Part shown: positions 46,388-54,781 of the stretch, piece by piece
How positions within the stretch are numbered: position 1 is the stretch's first letter
Layout: the number at the start of each line of letters is the position of its first letter
NCBI RefSeq assembly: GCF_000023925.1
Contig: NC_013169.1
Coordinates: forward strand, 1,364,001-1,428,000
DNA from: Kytococcus sedentarius DSM 20547
GTDB lineage: Bacteria > Actinomycetota > Actinomycetes > Actinomycetales > Dermatophilaceae
Direction of reading: 5' to 3'
Length of the DNA: 64,000 nucleotides
The notes under the pieces: generated by a model
What the model was told of the DNA's origin: nothing
Databases searched by the model: none
Seen by the model: the letters and a program-made list of their open reading frames with translations, nothing else
Made by a program: the position numbers and the translations under genes

Positions 46388-47307
46388 ACCGTCTCCTCGC
46401 CGTGGCGCACGATGCGGCGTGCCGCGTGCTGCTCGACCGTCCGGCGGGCCTCGGCGCGCCCGTGCACGGCGTTCGCCCGGGCGGCCGCCAGCACGTCGTC
46501 GGTGGGCAGCCAGTGCTCGGCCTGCGCGAGGCGGGCGGTGAGGAAGTCGACGTAGGCCTCGCGGACCGCATCGGTGGTGGGCAGGCCCCCAGTGGTCTCG
46601 AGCCACTCGGTGGGCACGGCGGCGACCGCTGCGCGCACCGCATCGCCGATGGTGGGGGCGAGTTCGGTGTGGAGGGAGGCCAGGGTGCCCGGCGCGTCCG
46701 GCGCCACGGCGGCCAGCACGTGCGAGGTCGCGTCGAACGGCTGCCGGGCGAAGCGCGCGGGGTCGGGCGCGGCCTGGGCGGCCGTGCCCGGCCAGGCGTG
46801 GTGGAAGTACAGTGCGGCGCCGTGGTCGATCAGCCAGGGCTCGCCGTGCCACACCACCAGGTTGGGGTTGCTCCAGGTGCGGTCGATATTCGCGGTGAAC
46901 GAATCCAGCCACAGCACGCGGGCCGCGGTGGCGGGGTCCGGGGGAGTGCTGCCGTCGTAGCCCATCGCGCCGGGCAGGAAGTCGGTGCCCAGGTTCAGGC
47001 CCACCGAGGCGCGCAGCAGGTCCTGCACCTCCTCGTCCGGCTCATAGCGGGCGAGCGACTCGGGCAGCTCCAGGGCCACCATCGCCGGGACGGGCAGTCC
47101 CAACTGGCGAGCGAGTTCCCCGACGACCACCTCGGCCACCAGCACCTTCACCCCCTGGCCAGCCGAGCGGAACTTCATGACGTAGGTGCCGAGGTCGTCG
47201 GCCTCCACGACGCCGGGCAGCGAGCCCCCCTCGCGCAGCGGGGTCACGTAGCGAACGGCCGTGCCCCGGGGGAGTTGGGCGGCCGGGTCCCAGGCGGTGG
47301 TGCTCAT
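46384..47307 (-). CDS. HipA-like kinase domain protein
   Basis: This 307-residue protein resembles the HipA-like kinase family associated with DUF3037 proteins: a Lys-containing Y-V-M-K-F-R-S-A-G-Q-G strand (ATP-binding Lys), D-S-F-T-A-N-I-D-R-T-W-S-N-P-N as catalytic loop, and L-I-D-H-G-A-A-L-Y-F as the metal-binding D-x-G equivalent. It is smaller than true HipA and has no HipB-like antitoxin beside it, so the substrate and any toxin role are open. The ATG at 47307 has TACGGT 6 bases upstream (leaderless). Confidence 0.8.
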   Translation of the reverse strand: MSTTAWDPAAQLPRGTAVRYVTPLREGGSLPGVVEADDLGTYVMKFRSAGQGVKVLVAEVVVGELARQLGLPVPAMVALELPESLARYEPDEEVQDLLRASVGLNLGTDFLPGAMGYDGSTPPDPATAARVLWLDSFTANIDRTWSNPNLVVWHGEPWLIDHGAALYFHHAWPGTAAQAAPDPARFARQPFDATSHVLAAVAPDAPGTLASLHTELAPTIGDAVRAAVAAVPTEWLETTGGLPTTDAVREAYVDFLTARLAQAEHWLPTDDVLAAARANAVHGRAEARRTVEQHAARRIVRHGEETV

Positions 47308-47313
47308 GGGGTC

Positions 47314-47319
47314 ACCGTA
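47314..47319 (-). promoter_or_regulatory. -10 box of the HipA-DUF3037 promoter
   Basis: Minus-strand TACGGT ends 6 bases before the ATG at 47307. It faces the opposite -10 at 47334-47339 in a gap of only 39 bases. Confidence 0.45.
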
Positions 47320-47333
47320 CGTCGCGCCAGGCT

Positions 47334-47339
47334 TAGGCT
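47334..47339 (+). promoter_or_regulatory. -10 box of the acyltransferase promoter
   Basis: TAGGCT ends 7 bases before the ATG at 47347; no ribosome site, so the mRNA is probably leaderless. Confidence 0.45.
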
Positions 47340-47346
47340 GACCCCC

Positions 47347-48141
47347 ATGAGCACGGTCTACAACCTCCTGCTGCCGCCGGCCTACACGCTGTTCTGGGCG
47401 CAGGGGCTGCGCATCCGGATCGAGGGCCGGGAGAACATCCCCGCCACCGGAGGAGCGGTCATCGCCATGAACCACATCGGCTACCTCGACTACGTGTTCG
47501 CCGGGCTGGCCGTCCGCAGCCGCCGCCGACAGGTGCGCTTCATGGCCAAGAAGGAGCTCTTCGACAAACCCGGGCTGGGCCACGCGCTGCGCTCCATGAA
47601 GCACATCCAGGTGGACCGCGATGCCGGCGGTTCCGCCCTGCAGAGCGGCATCGACGCGCTGCGCCGGGGCGAGCTGGTGGGCGTCTTCCCCGAGGCGACC
47701 ATCTCCCGCAGCTTCGAGCTGAAGGGCTTCAAGACCGGGGCCGTGCGCATGGCGATGGCCGCGGAGGTGCCGGTGATCCCGCTGGTGAACTGGGGTGCGC
47801 ACGTGCTGGCCACCAAGGGCCTGCCGCGCAACATGGGCCGCACCCGCACCCCCATCATCATGAGCGTCGGGGAGCCCCTGCGGTTCGCCGCGGGCACCGA
47901 CCCGCTCGAGGCCACCGACGCGCTGCGGGTGCAGATGGACGAGCTGCTGCGCGCCGCCCAGGGCGAGTACGGACCCATGCCCGAGAAGCTCAGCCGCTGG
48001 GAGCCGGCCCGCACCGGGGGAACCGCCCCGACGTTGATGGAGGCCGACGCGCTCGACGCGCAGGAGGTGGCCGAGCGTCGCCGTCGCCGGGTGGAGCGGG
48101 CCGAGCAGGCCGCGGCGAAGAAGGCGCGCCGGGGCCGCTGA
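47347..48141 (+). CDS. 1-acyl-sn-glycerol-3-phosphate acyltransferase (PlsC-like)
   Basis: This 264-residue acyltransferase carries the motif N-H-x4-D as M-N-H-I-G-Y-L-D-Y (near residue 41) and the second motif F-P-E-A-T (near residue 118), the normal glycerolipid catalytic set. It probably acylates lysophosphatidic acid at the membrane. The C-terminal 60 residues are charged and helical (A-E-R-R-R-R-R-V-E-R-A), not part of the catalytic fold. Confidence 0.88.
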   Translation: MSTVYNLLLPPAYTLFWAQGLRIRIEGRENIPATGGAVIAMNHIGYLDYVFAGLAVRSRRRQVRFMAKKELFDKPGLGHALRSMKHIQVDRDAGGSALQSGIDALRRGELVGVFPEATISRSFELKGFKTGAVRMAMAAEVPVIPLVNWGAHVLATKGLPRNMGRTRTPIIMSVGEPLRFAAGTDPLEATDALRVQMDELLRAAQGEYGPMPEKLSRWEPARTGGTAPTLMEADALDAQEVAERRRRRVERAEQAAAKKARRGR

Positions 48142-48178
48142 GGGCTCGGGGTGGCGCCGGCCCGGTCTGTTCGACCGG

Positions 48179-48964
48179 TCAGGCGTTGCTCAGCCCGCCG
48201 GGCACCTGCTCACGCAGGGTGTCCAGGGCGCGCTTCAGCCGCCGGCTGACCTGCGCCTGCGAGATCCCCAGGGCACGGGCGATGCTGGCCTGGGTCTCGT
48301 CCTCCAGGTAGCGGCGCAGCAGGACGCAGCGATCGCGCGGGTCCAGCGCCTGGATGTGCGGGTGCAGAGAGACCCACTCGTCGACCGCGGGGGACTGGAC
48401 CGGGTGCACGAGCCGCGCCGTCTCGGTGACCTCGTCGTCCACCGAGGCCACGTAGCGACCGGCGGCGGCCACGCGGGCCTCGCTCACCTCATCGGGGCTG
48501 GCGCCCATCGCCCGGGCGATCTCCTGCGCGGTCGGCTCGCGGCCGGTGCTGTGCCGCAGCTCCTCCTCGGTGGAGCGAACGAGGGCCGCGAGCTCCTGGA
48601 TGCGGCGCGGCGGGCGGACCCACCACGTGCTGTCGCGCAGGAAGCGGCGCAGCTCGCCGAGGATCGTCGGCTGGGCGTAGGAGGAGAGGTTCGCGTCGAA
48701 GGCGGGGTCCCACCGCTGCACCGCGAGGACCAGCGCCATGCACGCGACCTGCTCGCAGTCGTCCACCAGGGAGGGGGTGGGCGCGAAGCGGCGACCCAGG
48801 CGGCGTGCGAAGGGGATGTGGTCGGCGATCACGTCGACCAACTCCTGTTGCCGGTGCTGCTCCGGCAGCCCGTGGGCGGCCGTGAGCCGGCGCCGGACCA
48901 GCGCCTGGTCAGGAACAGCGTGGGATGCCCCGTGCGTACGTGCCGAGAAATCGTCGTGGTCCAC
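48179..48964 (-). CDS. RNA polymerase sigma factor, SigB/SigF family
   Basis: This 261-residue sigma-70 group 3 factor shows region 2 (H-I-P-F-A-R-R-L-G-R-R-F, D-D-C-E-Q-V-A), with region 2.4-like S-S-Y-A-Q-P-T-I-L-G-E-L-R-R-F-L-R-D. Region 3 is R-R-I-Q-E-L-A. The region 4 helix-turn-helix is T-Q-A-S-I-A-R-A-L-G-I-S-Q-A-Q-V-S-R-R-L. These are general-stress type factors. GTG start at 48964 with AGGAGG 4 bases upstream. No anti-sigma gene is adjacent, which is unusual for this family. Confidence 0.92.
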   Translation of the reverse strand: MDHDDFSARTHGASHAVPDQALVRRRLTAAHGLPEQHRQQELVDVIADHIPFARRLGRRFAPTPSLVDDCEQVACMALVLAVQRWDPAFDANLSSYAQPTILGELRRFLRDSTWWVRPPRRIQELAALVRSTEEELRHSTGREPTAQEIARAMGASPDEVSEARVAAAGRYVASVDDEVTETARLVHPVQSPAVDEWVSLHPHIQALDPRDRCVLLRRYLEDETQASIARALGISQAQVSRRLKRALDTLREQVPGGLSNA

Positions 48965-49114
48965 AGAGCCTCCTGATACGTCGAGTCGACGTGGCGCTCT
49001 GCTGAACCACGAGGAGCAGTATTTCACGACCGTGGAGATGCGTGTCGCGGCACGCCGCACACGCCCGGCCCCGCCCCCACGCACCCGGCGACCTGGGGCC
49101 CCGGCACGGGCCCC

Positions 49115-49120
49115 TACCGT
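49115..49120 (+). promoter_or_regulatory. -10 box of a leaderless dinB promoter
   Basis: TACCGT ends 6 bases before the ATG at 49127. Confidence 0.45.
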
Positions 49121-49126
49121 TGTCCC

Positions 49127-50503
49127 ATGCGCTCCACCGCCTCGGTCCTGCATGTGGACCTCGACGCGTTCTTCGCCGCGGTGGAGCAGCGGGACAAGCC
49201 CTCCCTGCGCGGCAAGCCGGTGGTGGTGGGCGGCACGGGGCGCCGGGGCGTGGTGTCCACGGCCAGCTACGAGGCGCGCGTCTACGGGGTCCGCTCGGCG
49301 ATGCCGGGCTGGCAGGCGCGGGCCCAGCTGCCCGGCGGTGCCGCCTTCCTCAGCGGCCGGTTCGCGGCCTACCGCGCCAGCAGCCAGGCCGCCCTGGACA
49401 CCCTGCGCGCCCTCGCGCCGGTGGTGGAGCAGGTCTCCATCGACGAGGCGTACGCGGACCTCGCCCTGGGGGAATCACCCTGGCCGGTGGAGACCTGGGC
49501 CCGGTCCGATGCGGAGGCGGTCGCCGCGCGCCTGCGCGCGGCGATCACCGAGGCAACCGGGGGGCTCACCGCATCGGTGGGGATCGGCAGCTCGAAGATG
49601 ATGGCGAAGATGGCCTCCGAGGCGGCCAAGCCCGACGGGTACCGGGTGGTCTGGCCCGGCGAGGAGGAGGACTTCCTGGCCGACCTGCCGGTGCGGGCGC
49701 TCCCGGGCGTCGGCCCGGCCACGGCCGAGCGGCTGGGGACCTTCGGGGTGCGGACGGTGCAGGACCTGCGGCGGGTGACGGTCACCGACCTGGTCTCGAT
49801 CCTGGGGGAGGCGTGGGGGCACGGGGTCCACGACCTGGCACGCGGCGTCGACCACCGGCCGATCGTCACCCACCGGGAGGCCAAGAGCGTCTCCGCCGAG
49901 GAGACCTTCGCCACCGACCTGACCGACGTGCGCGAGGTGGAGGCCGAGCTGCGCCTGCTCGCCGAGCGGGTTTCCGGGCGGCTGGGCAAGGCGGGGCTGT
50001 TCGGGCGGACGGTGTCCGTGAAGCTGCGGCGCCACGACTTCTCCACCCACCTGCGGTCCACGACCCTGCGCCACGGCACGGACGAGGTCGCGGTGATCGC
50101 GGCCGCGGCGGTGCGGCTGGTCGGTTCGATCGGGGTGGGGGACGGGGTGCGGCTGCTGGGCGTGGGGGTGTCGGGTTTCGTCGAGCACAGCCAGGAGGAG
50201 CTGGCGCTCGAGGTGTTCGAGCCGGCGGGGGTCTCGGCCGAGAGCCACACCTCGGACGAGGTGGAGGACGCACCGGAGGATCTGCTGGACGACCCGGACG
50301 CCCACTCGGCGCGGCTGGGGCGCGTGGAGTGGCCCACCGGCGCGGACGTGGTGCACGCCGAGCACGGGCCCGGCTGGGTGTGGGGGAGCGGTCTGGGGCG
50401 GGTGACCGTGCGCTTCGAGGGGCCGCGGACCGGGCCGGGGCCCGTGCGCACCTTCCGCGTGGACGACCCGGACCTGGCGCCCGCCGACCCCCCTCAGTGG
50501 TGA
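49127..50503 (+). CDS. dinB: DNA polymerase IV (Y family)
   Basis: This 458-residue translesion polymerase has H-V-D-L-D-A-F-F-A-A-V-E-Q at the start, with the metal-binding Asp, and S-I-D-E-A-Y with the catalytic D-E pair near residue 107. The helix-hairpin-helix stretch L-P-G-V-G-P-A-T-A-E-R-L-G is near residue 195, and a little-finger domain follows. The last 80 residues are extra, with no clear beta-clamp motif. It copies past damaged bases at the cost of accuracy. No LexA box was noticed next to the start. Confidence 0.93.
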   Translation: MRSTASVLHVDLDAFFAAVEQRDKPSLRGKPVVVGGTGRRGVVSTASYEARVYGVRSAMPGWQARAQLPGGAAFLSGRFAAYRASSQAALDTLRALAPVVEQVSIDEAYADLALGESPWPVETWARSDAEAVAARLRAAITEATGGLTASVGIGSSKMMAKMASEAAKPDGYRVVWPGEEEDFLADLPVRALPGVGPATAERLGTFGVRTVQDLRRVTVTDLVSILGEAWGHGVHDLARGVDHRPIVTHREAKSVSAEETFATDLTDVREVEAELRLLAERVSGRLGKAGLFGRTVSVKLRRHDFSTHLRSTTLRHGTDEVAVIAAAAVRLVGSIGVGDGVRLLGVGVSGFVEHSQEELALEVFEPAGVSAESHTSDEVEDAPEDLLDDPDAHSARLGRVEWPTGADVVHAEHGPGWVWGSGLGRVTVRFEGPRTGPGPVRTFRVDDPDLAPADPPQW

Positions 50504-50527
50504 GCGGGCGCGGCACCCGGGTGGGCA

Positions 50528-50551
50528 CACCCCATCGGGGCCGATGGGGTG
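50528..50551. terminator. Bidirectional terminator between dinB and the dioxygenase gene
   Basis: CACCCCATCGG pairs perfectly with CCGATGGGGTG. It lies 24 bases after the dinB stop and 10 bases beyond the minus-strand gene's stop. Confidence 0.65.
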
Positions 50552-50561
50552 AGGTGGGCGC

Positions 50562-51344
50562 TCAGGCGAAGGCCCAGGAGCGCTTGGAGAGGCCGTACCA
50601 GAAGCCGTCGACGGCGTTCTCGCCGCGCGGGGTGGAGGTGGCCGAGGCGGCTCCGAGGGCGACGAAGAGCGGGGCCCAGTGCTCGCTGCGGGGGTGGGCC
50701 TCGAGGGCCGCGGGGGCCTTGGTCTCCCAGTCGATGAGGGCGTCGACGTCGCCGGTCGCGACCCGCTCGGCGGCCCACTGGTCGAACTCGCGGGAGGCGG
50801 CGGGGGCCGGGGCGTCGGCACTGCCGGAGGGGTTGAACCAGCGCAGGTTGTGGGTGGTGAAGCCGGAGCCGACGAGGAGGGTGCCCTCCTCGCGCAGGGC
50901 GGCGAGGCGCTGGCCCATGATGAAGAGCTCGCGCGGGTCGAGGGTGGGCAGGGAGACCTGGAGGACCGGGATGTCGGCGTCGGGGTACATCTCCACCAGG
51001 GGCACGTAGGCGCCGTGGTCGAGGCCGCGGGCCTGGTCCTGGTGGACGGGGCCCAGGCCGCTCAGGGACCGGGCGACGGATTGGGCGAGCTCCGGGGCGG
51101 GCGGGGCGTCGTAGGTGACCTCGTAGTACCTCTGCGGGAAACCCCAGAAGTCGTAAGTGAGCGGTGCCCCGGTGGTGGAGGAGACGGTGATCGGGTCGTT
51201 CTCCCAGTGGGCCGAGACCATGAGGATGTTCTTCGGGCGCTCGATCTGGCCCGACCACGTGGCGAGCTCCTGGGTCCAGGTGGGGTCGTCGGCCAGCGGC
51301 GGGGCGCCGTGGGAGAGGTAGAGGACGGGCAGCGTGGTGGTCAT
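50562..51344 (-). CDS. DODA-type extradiol ring-cleavage dioxygenase (YgiD-like)
   Basis: This 260-residue class III enzyme family member has Y-L-S-H-G-A-P near residue 10 and V-S-A-H-W-E near residue 45, the iron or zinc binding histidines. F-T-T-H-N-L-R and the G-L-D-H-G-A-Y-V-P stretch hold the remaining active-site histidines. YgiD relatives open catechol-type rings such as DOPA; the physiological substrate is unknown here. The ATG at 51344 follows a TAAACT hexamer by 7 bases, with no ribosome site. Confidence 0.88.
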   Translation of the reverse strand: MTTTLPVLYLSHGAPPLADDPTWTQELATWSGQIERPKNILMVSAHWENDPITVSSTTGAPLTYDFWGFPQRYYEVTYDAPPAPELAQSVARSLSGLGPVHQDQARGLDHGAYVPLVEMYPDADIPVLQVSLPTLDPRELFIMGQRLAALREEGTLLVGSGFTTHNLRWFNPSGSADAPAPAASREFDQWAAERVATGDVDALIDWETKAPAALEAHPRSEHWAPLFVALGAASATSTPRGENAVDGFWYGLSKRSWAFA

Positions 51345-51351
51345 GGGAAGA

Positions 51352-51357
51352 AGTTTA
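51352..51357 (-). promoter_or_regulatory. -10 box of a leaderless dioxygenase promoter
   Basis: Minus-strand TAAACT ends 7 bases before the ATG at 51344. Confidence 0.45.
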
Positions 51358-51460
51358 GGTGATTTTGGATGACGTGTCACGTTCACGAGTGGGCGTGGGA
51401 CCGCGGGGCAGGGGGTGCGCACGGCGGGGCGGGGTGTTCGGCGACGTGGCCGTGCCGTGC

Positions 51461-51466
51461 TAATCT
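51461..51466 (+). promoter_or_regulatory. Probable -10 of the tRNA-Leu promoter
   Basis: TAATCT lies 36 bases before the mature tRNA 5' end in an otherwise GC-rich tract. The -35 is not obvious. Confidence 0.4.
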
Positions 51467-51502
51467 TCTCTGTCGTTGCTCACCACGGTGGGCATCACCC
51501 TC

Positions 51503-51589
51503 GTCCGGGTGGCGGAATGGCAGACGCGCTAGCTTGAGGTGCTAGTGCCCTTAACGGGCGTGGGGGTTCAAGTCCCCCTCCGGACACCA
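51503..51589 (+). tRNA. tRNA-Leu (anticodon GAG)
   Basis: This 87-base class II tRNA has acceptor GTCCGGG pairing with TCCGGAC (last pair G-U), followed by A and an encoded CCA. The anticodon stem CTAGC/GCTAG encloses loop TTGAGGT, anticodon GAG, reading CUC and CUU. It has a long variable arm and a T-arm with GGTTCAAGTCC. It borders a defence island on its 3' side, so it may have served as an integration site. Confidence 0.97.
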
Positions 51590-51639
51590 GGGGTCGTTTG
51601 CGTGGAAGCGTGTTTCACGTTTGTACGGAACGCCCAGAG

Positions 51640-51677
51640 AAGGGCCGGACTGCTCAGGATCGAGCGGTCCGGCCCTT
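51640..51677 (+). terminator. Hairpin terminator after tRNA-Leu
   Basis: AAGGGCCGGAC pairs with GTCCGGCCCTT, extended inside by GCTC/GAGC with one mismatch, followed by T-rich GTCGTTGTCC. The remainder of 51590-51824 contains no gene. Confidence 0.75.
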
Positions 51678-51824
51678 GTCGTTGTCCATGAGGGTCTGAG
51701 GTCGGTTCCACGAGCGCGGAGCCGGGCGTGCGAAGGCTCGGTGGAGTCCGCGCAGAGGCGTTGGGCCGCCTTTCGGGCAGGGTGAAGCCAGAGTGGCTCA
51801 TGCGAGGGAGGTTGTGCGGATGAC

Positions 51825-52526
51825 TCAGGCGTCGGCTTCCACAGGCGGTGCGTTGGGCTCGATAGTCGTCCAGCCACGAGTGGCCTCTCGACGGCGCACG
51901 CGCTTGATGGGGGCGGACGCGATGGTGGTCACGCCCACCTGATCACTGAGCCAGGCGATGATCTTGCGCACGTTCGTGGCCGCGATCATCACTGCGAGGC
52001 TGAAGAGTTGGGCGATGAAGCCACGGCGGGGACGCAGTTCGGGATCGTCCACCGGAATGAAGCGACCGTCCTTGACCGACTTGTTCACCGACTCGACGCT
52101 CTGACGGCCCGTCGTGTAGTGCTCCTGCCACTCTGGTGAGCGGTAGGCGTAGGTCTGCTCGTACTTCGCCCCGACCGAGGGTGGGAAGGTCATCGTCTTC
52201 TGCTCGCAGACCTTGGGAGCGGGGTTGAGGAGCATCAGGGGCAGGACCCGGGCCTTGGGGCGGTCGAGCGAACGTGGGTGGGGCTCGCGACGAGGGCAGG
52301 AGGCGGTAGAGGAGGCCCTAACAGCGGGACAGGCGAGTCGGGTGTGGCCTTCGGCGTCCGCTCGCTCCTTGGGCTTCAGCGCGTAGCGGTCTCGTTGCGC
52401 GATCCGCTCCGCGTAGGTCGTGCCGCTGATGCGCTCGGGGTCGCCCTCCTCGCGGAGGAAGTAGTCGATGGAGGCGTCGATGAGGGGCTGTGGCATCGAC
52501 GGGCAGTACCAGCGGCCTTCGACCAA
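51825..52526 (-). pseudogene. C-terminal part of a transposase
   Basis: About 233 residues, with no good start at the 5' end (only TTG), resemble the C-terminal half of actinobacterial DDE-type transposases: I-L-V-E-G-R-W-Y-C-P-S-M-P, then R-D-R-Y-A-L-K-P-K-E-R, later P-P-S-V-G-A-K-Y-E-Q-T-Y-A-Y, S-V-E-S-V-N-K-S-V-K-D and M-I-A-A-T-N-V-R-K-I. The catalytic N-terminal domain is missing, so it is inactive. The frame stays open a further stretch upstream (to about 52.6 kb) where it overlaps a plus-strand fragment, so the exact break is uncertain. Confidence 0.65.
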
Positions 52527-52529
52527 GAT

Positions 52530-52721
52530 CGAGCCCCCGTGGCTCGCCTGCTGGCCGAGTTGGGTCGTGCTGCGGTCGTCGATGACCTCCTGAGCGAGGG
52601 GCGCGACAGGTTCGCCCGGCGACAGGCACAGCGCGCGAACGGCGGTCCCTCGAAGGCGGAGGCGAGACGCGCGGCCTCGGCTGCTGTGATCAGGGAGTTC
52701 AACGCCCGGGACGCAACGTGA
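52530..52721 (+). other. Orphan C-terminal coding fragment before hsdM
   Basis: A plus-strand open frame ending at TGA 52719-52721 encodes about 60 charged helical residues (A-E-L-G-R-A-A-V-V-D-D-L-L-S-E-G, S-K-A-E-A-R-R-A-A-S-A-A-V-I-R-E-F-N) with good third-position GC. It lacks a start and could be the tail of a gene cut by the transposase, or a shadow of the transposase frame on the opposite strand. No function is known. Confidence 0.3.
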
Positions 52722-52789
52722 CGAAGTGGAAGACCGGCCCGGGCCCTGGTCGGCAAGCCTTCAGGCCAGACGACACCAGGACAAATAGC

Positions 52790-54781
52790 ATGACCGAGAG
52801 CCCATCTGACGACCGAAAGAGCACTGTGACCAAGCCGGACCCGAACTTCATCTGGGGCATCGCAGACATGCTCCGTGGCCCGTACCGCCCCAAGGAGTAC
52901 GGCACGGTCATCCTGCCGTTCACCGTGCTGGCCCGCTTCGAGTCGGTGCTGGAGCCCACGAAGGATGCAGTCCTTGCGGCATCGGAGAAGTACGAGAGCG
53001 CTCCCGACCTCGTGCGCCACGAGATGCTGAAGCGGGCCTCCGGTCAGGAGTTCTACAACATCTCGCAGTTCACGCTGAGCACGCTTGGTGACCCGGCCAA
53101 CCAGGCTGCGAACCTCCAGAACCTCATCGAGGGCTACAACGAGGAGGTGCGGCAGGTCTTCGAGCGCTTCGACATGCCGAAGATCATCCGCGACCTGGAC
53201 GACCGCGACCGTCTGTCTGCCGTCGTCAAGGAGTTCGCCGCACTGGACGTGCACCCGGACCGGGTGAGCAACGCCGAGATGGGTGACGTCTTCGAGGAAC
53301 TTATCCGGCGCTTCATGGAGGCGTCCAAGGACGTAGCGGGTGACTACTTCACCCCGCGCGAAGTGGTGCGCTTGATGGTGTCTCTGCTCTTCTCACCGGA
53401 CACGGAGGACCTGTCCGACCCGCACCTGATCCGGCAGGTCTACGACCCGACCTGCGGCACGGGCGGCATGCTCTCCGAGGCCCATGAGTGGATGCGCGAG
53501 CACAACGGTCACGCGACCTTGAACCTCTTCGGTCAGGAGTTCAACGCGCTGTCGTACGCCATGGCCAAGGCCGACCTGATCATCAAGAAGCAGGACGCCC
53601 AGAACATCTTCTTCGGGGACACCCTCTTGGTTGACGGGCACGAGGGGAAGACCTTCTCCTACTGCATCTCTAACCCGCCGTTCGGGCAGGACTGGAAGGT
53701 GCAGGAAAAGGCCGTCAAGGCCGAGCGCGAGCGCGACGGAGACGAGGGGCGCTTCGCTGCTGGCCTGCCCAGCGTCAACGACGGCGCGATGCTCTTCCTC
53801 CAGCACCTGGTCTCCAAGATGCGTCCCGCCGCGCAGGGTGGTGGCCGTGGGGCCATCGTCCTCAACGGCTCCGCGCTGTTCACCGGCAGCGCTGGACAGG
53901 GGCCGTCAGAGATCAGGCGACACCTGCTGGAGAACGACCTCGTGGACGCCATCATCGGCTTGCCGACCGACCTCTTCTACAACACCGGCATCGCTACCTA
54001 CATCTGGGTGCTCGACAACAACAAACCGCAGGAGCGGCGCGGCAAGGTCCAGTTGATTGACGGCACCGCGCAGTGGGTCAAGATGCGTAAGTCCATCGGG
54101 GCGAAGCGGCGCATGCTCTCCGAGGCCAACATCACGAGCATCGTGGACCTCTACGGTGAGTACGAGGACGCCGATCCGGAGGTCTCCAAAGTCTTCAACA
54201 CGGAGGACTTCGGCTATCGCACGATCACGGTCGAACAGCCGCTGCGGCAGGTCTACTCGGTGGACGAGGACCGGATCGAGGCTGCGCTCAACCTGACTCC
54301 GATCAAGAAGTTGGACAAGGAGACCCGACACCTGCTGCGCGAGGCGCTCGACAGCCTCGACCACGAGCAGGTCTGGACCGAGCGAGGAGAGTTCGACAAG
54401 GACCTCGGAACCGCGCTCGGGGCTCACAGGGTTGGCCTGACCCCAGCGAACCGCCGCGCTGTGATCGGAGCATTCGCGGAGTCCTCACCCCAGGGCGAGA
54501 TCGTCAAGGGGCCGAAGGGCCGCATCGAACCGGACGCATCTCTGCGCGACACGGAGAACGTGCCACTGACCGAGGACGTGGACGCCTACGTGGAGCGTGA
54601 GGTGCTGCCCTGGGCTCCCGAGGCTTGGGTGGACGAGTCCAAGACCAAGATTGGCTACGAGATTCCATTCACGCGAGCCTTCTACGTCTACGAGCCCCCG
54701 CGCCCTCTGGCGGAGATCGACGCCGACGTCCAGGCTGCTATCGCCCGAGTGCAGGGCCTCTTCGCGGAGGTCCGGTCGTGA
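52790..54781 (+). CDS. hsdM: Type I restriction-modification DNA methyltransferase subunit HsdM
   Basis: This 663-residue N6-adenine methyltransferase has an N-terminal helical domain (from D-P-N-F-I-W-G-I-A-D-M-L-R) and the SAM motif D-P-T-C-G-T-G-G-M near residue 219. N-P-P-F-G (motif IV, catalytic) is near residue 295. A C-terminal part (after about 500) is longer than in EcoKI. The ATG at 52790 follows AGGA and yields a start M-T-E-S-P-S-D-D; the open frame extends to 52718 but lacks a ribosome site. It overlaps hsdS by GTGA. Confidence 0.95.
   Translation: MTESPSDDRKSTVTKPDPNFIWGIADMLRGPYRPKEYGTVILPFTVLARFESVLEPTKDAVLAASEKYESAPDLVRHEMLKRASGQEFYNISQFTLSTLGDPANQAANLQNLIEGYNEEVRQVFERFDMPKIIRDLDDRDRLSAVVKEFAALDVHPDRVSNAEMGDVFEELIRRFMEASKDVAGDYFTPREVVRLMVSLLFSPDTEDLSDPHLIRQVYDPTCGTGGMLSEAHEWMREHNGHATLNLFGQEFNALSYAMAKADLIIKKQDAQNIFFGDTLLVDGHEGKTFSYCISNPPFGQDWKVQEKAVKAERERDGDEGRFAAGLPSVNDGAMLFLQHLVSKMRPAAQGGGRGAIVLNGSALFTGSAGQGPSEIRRHLLENDLVDAIIGLPTDLFYNTGIATYIWVLDNNKPQERRGKVQLIDGTAQWVKMRKSIGAKRRMLSEANITSIVDLYGEYEDADPEVSKVFNTEDFGYRTITVEQPLRQVYSVDEDRIEAALNLTPIKKLDKETRHLLREALDSLDHEQVWTERGEFDKDLGTALGAHRVGLTPANRRAVIGAFAESSPQGEIVKGPKGRIEPDASLRDTENVPLTEDVDAYVEREVLPWAPEAWVDESKTKIGYEIPFTRAFYVYEPPRPLAEIDADVQAAIARVQGLFAEVRS

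Noticed and set aside
51551-51877. Minus-strand frame crossing the tRNA-Leu 3' end
   Set aside because: It reads through the tRNA and a terminator, and its C-terminal peptide is the reverse-complement translation of the tRNA end, a common false gene.
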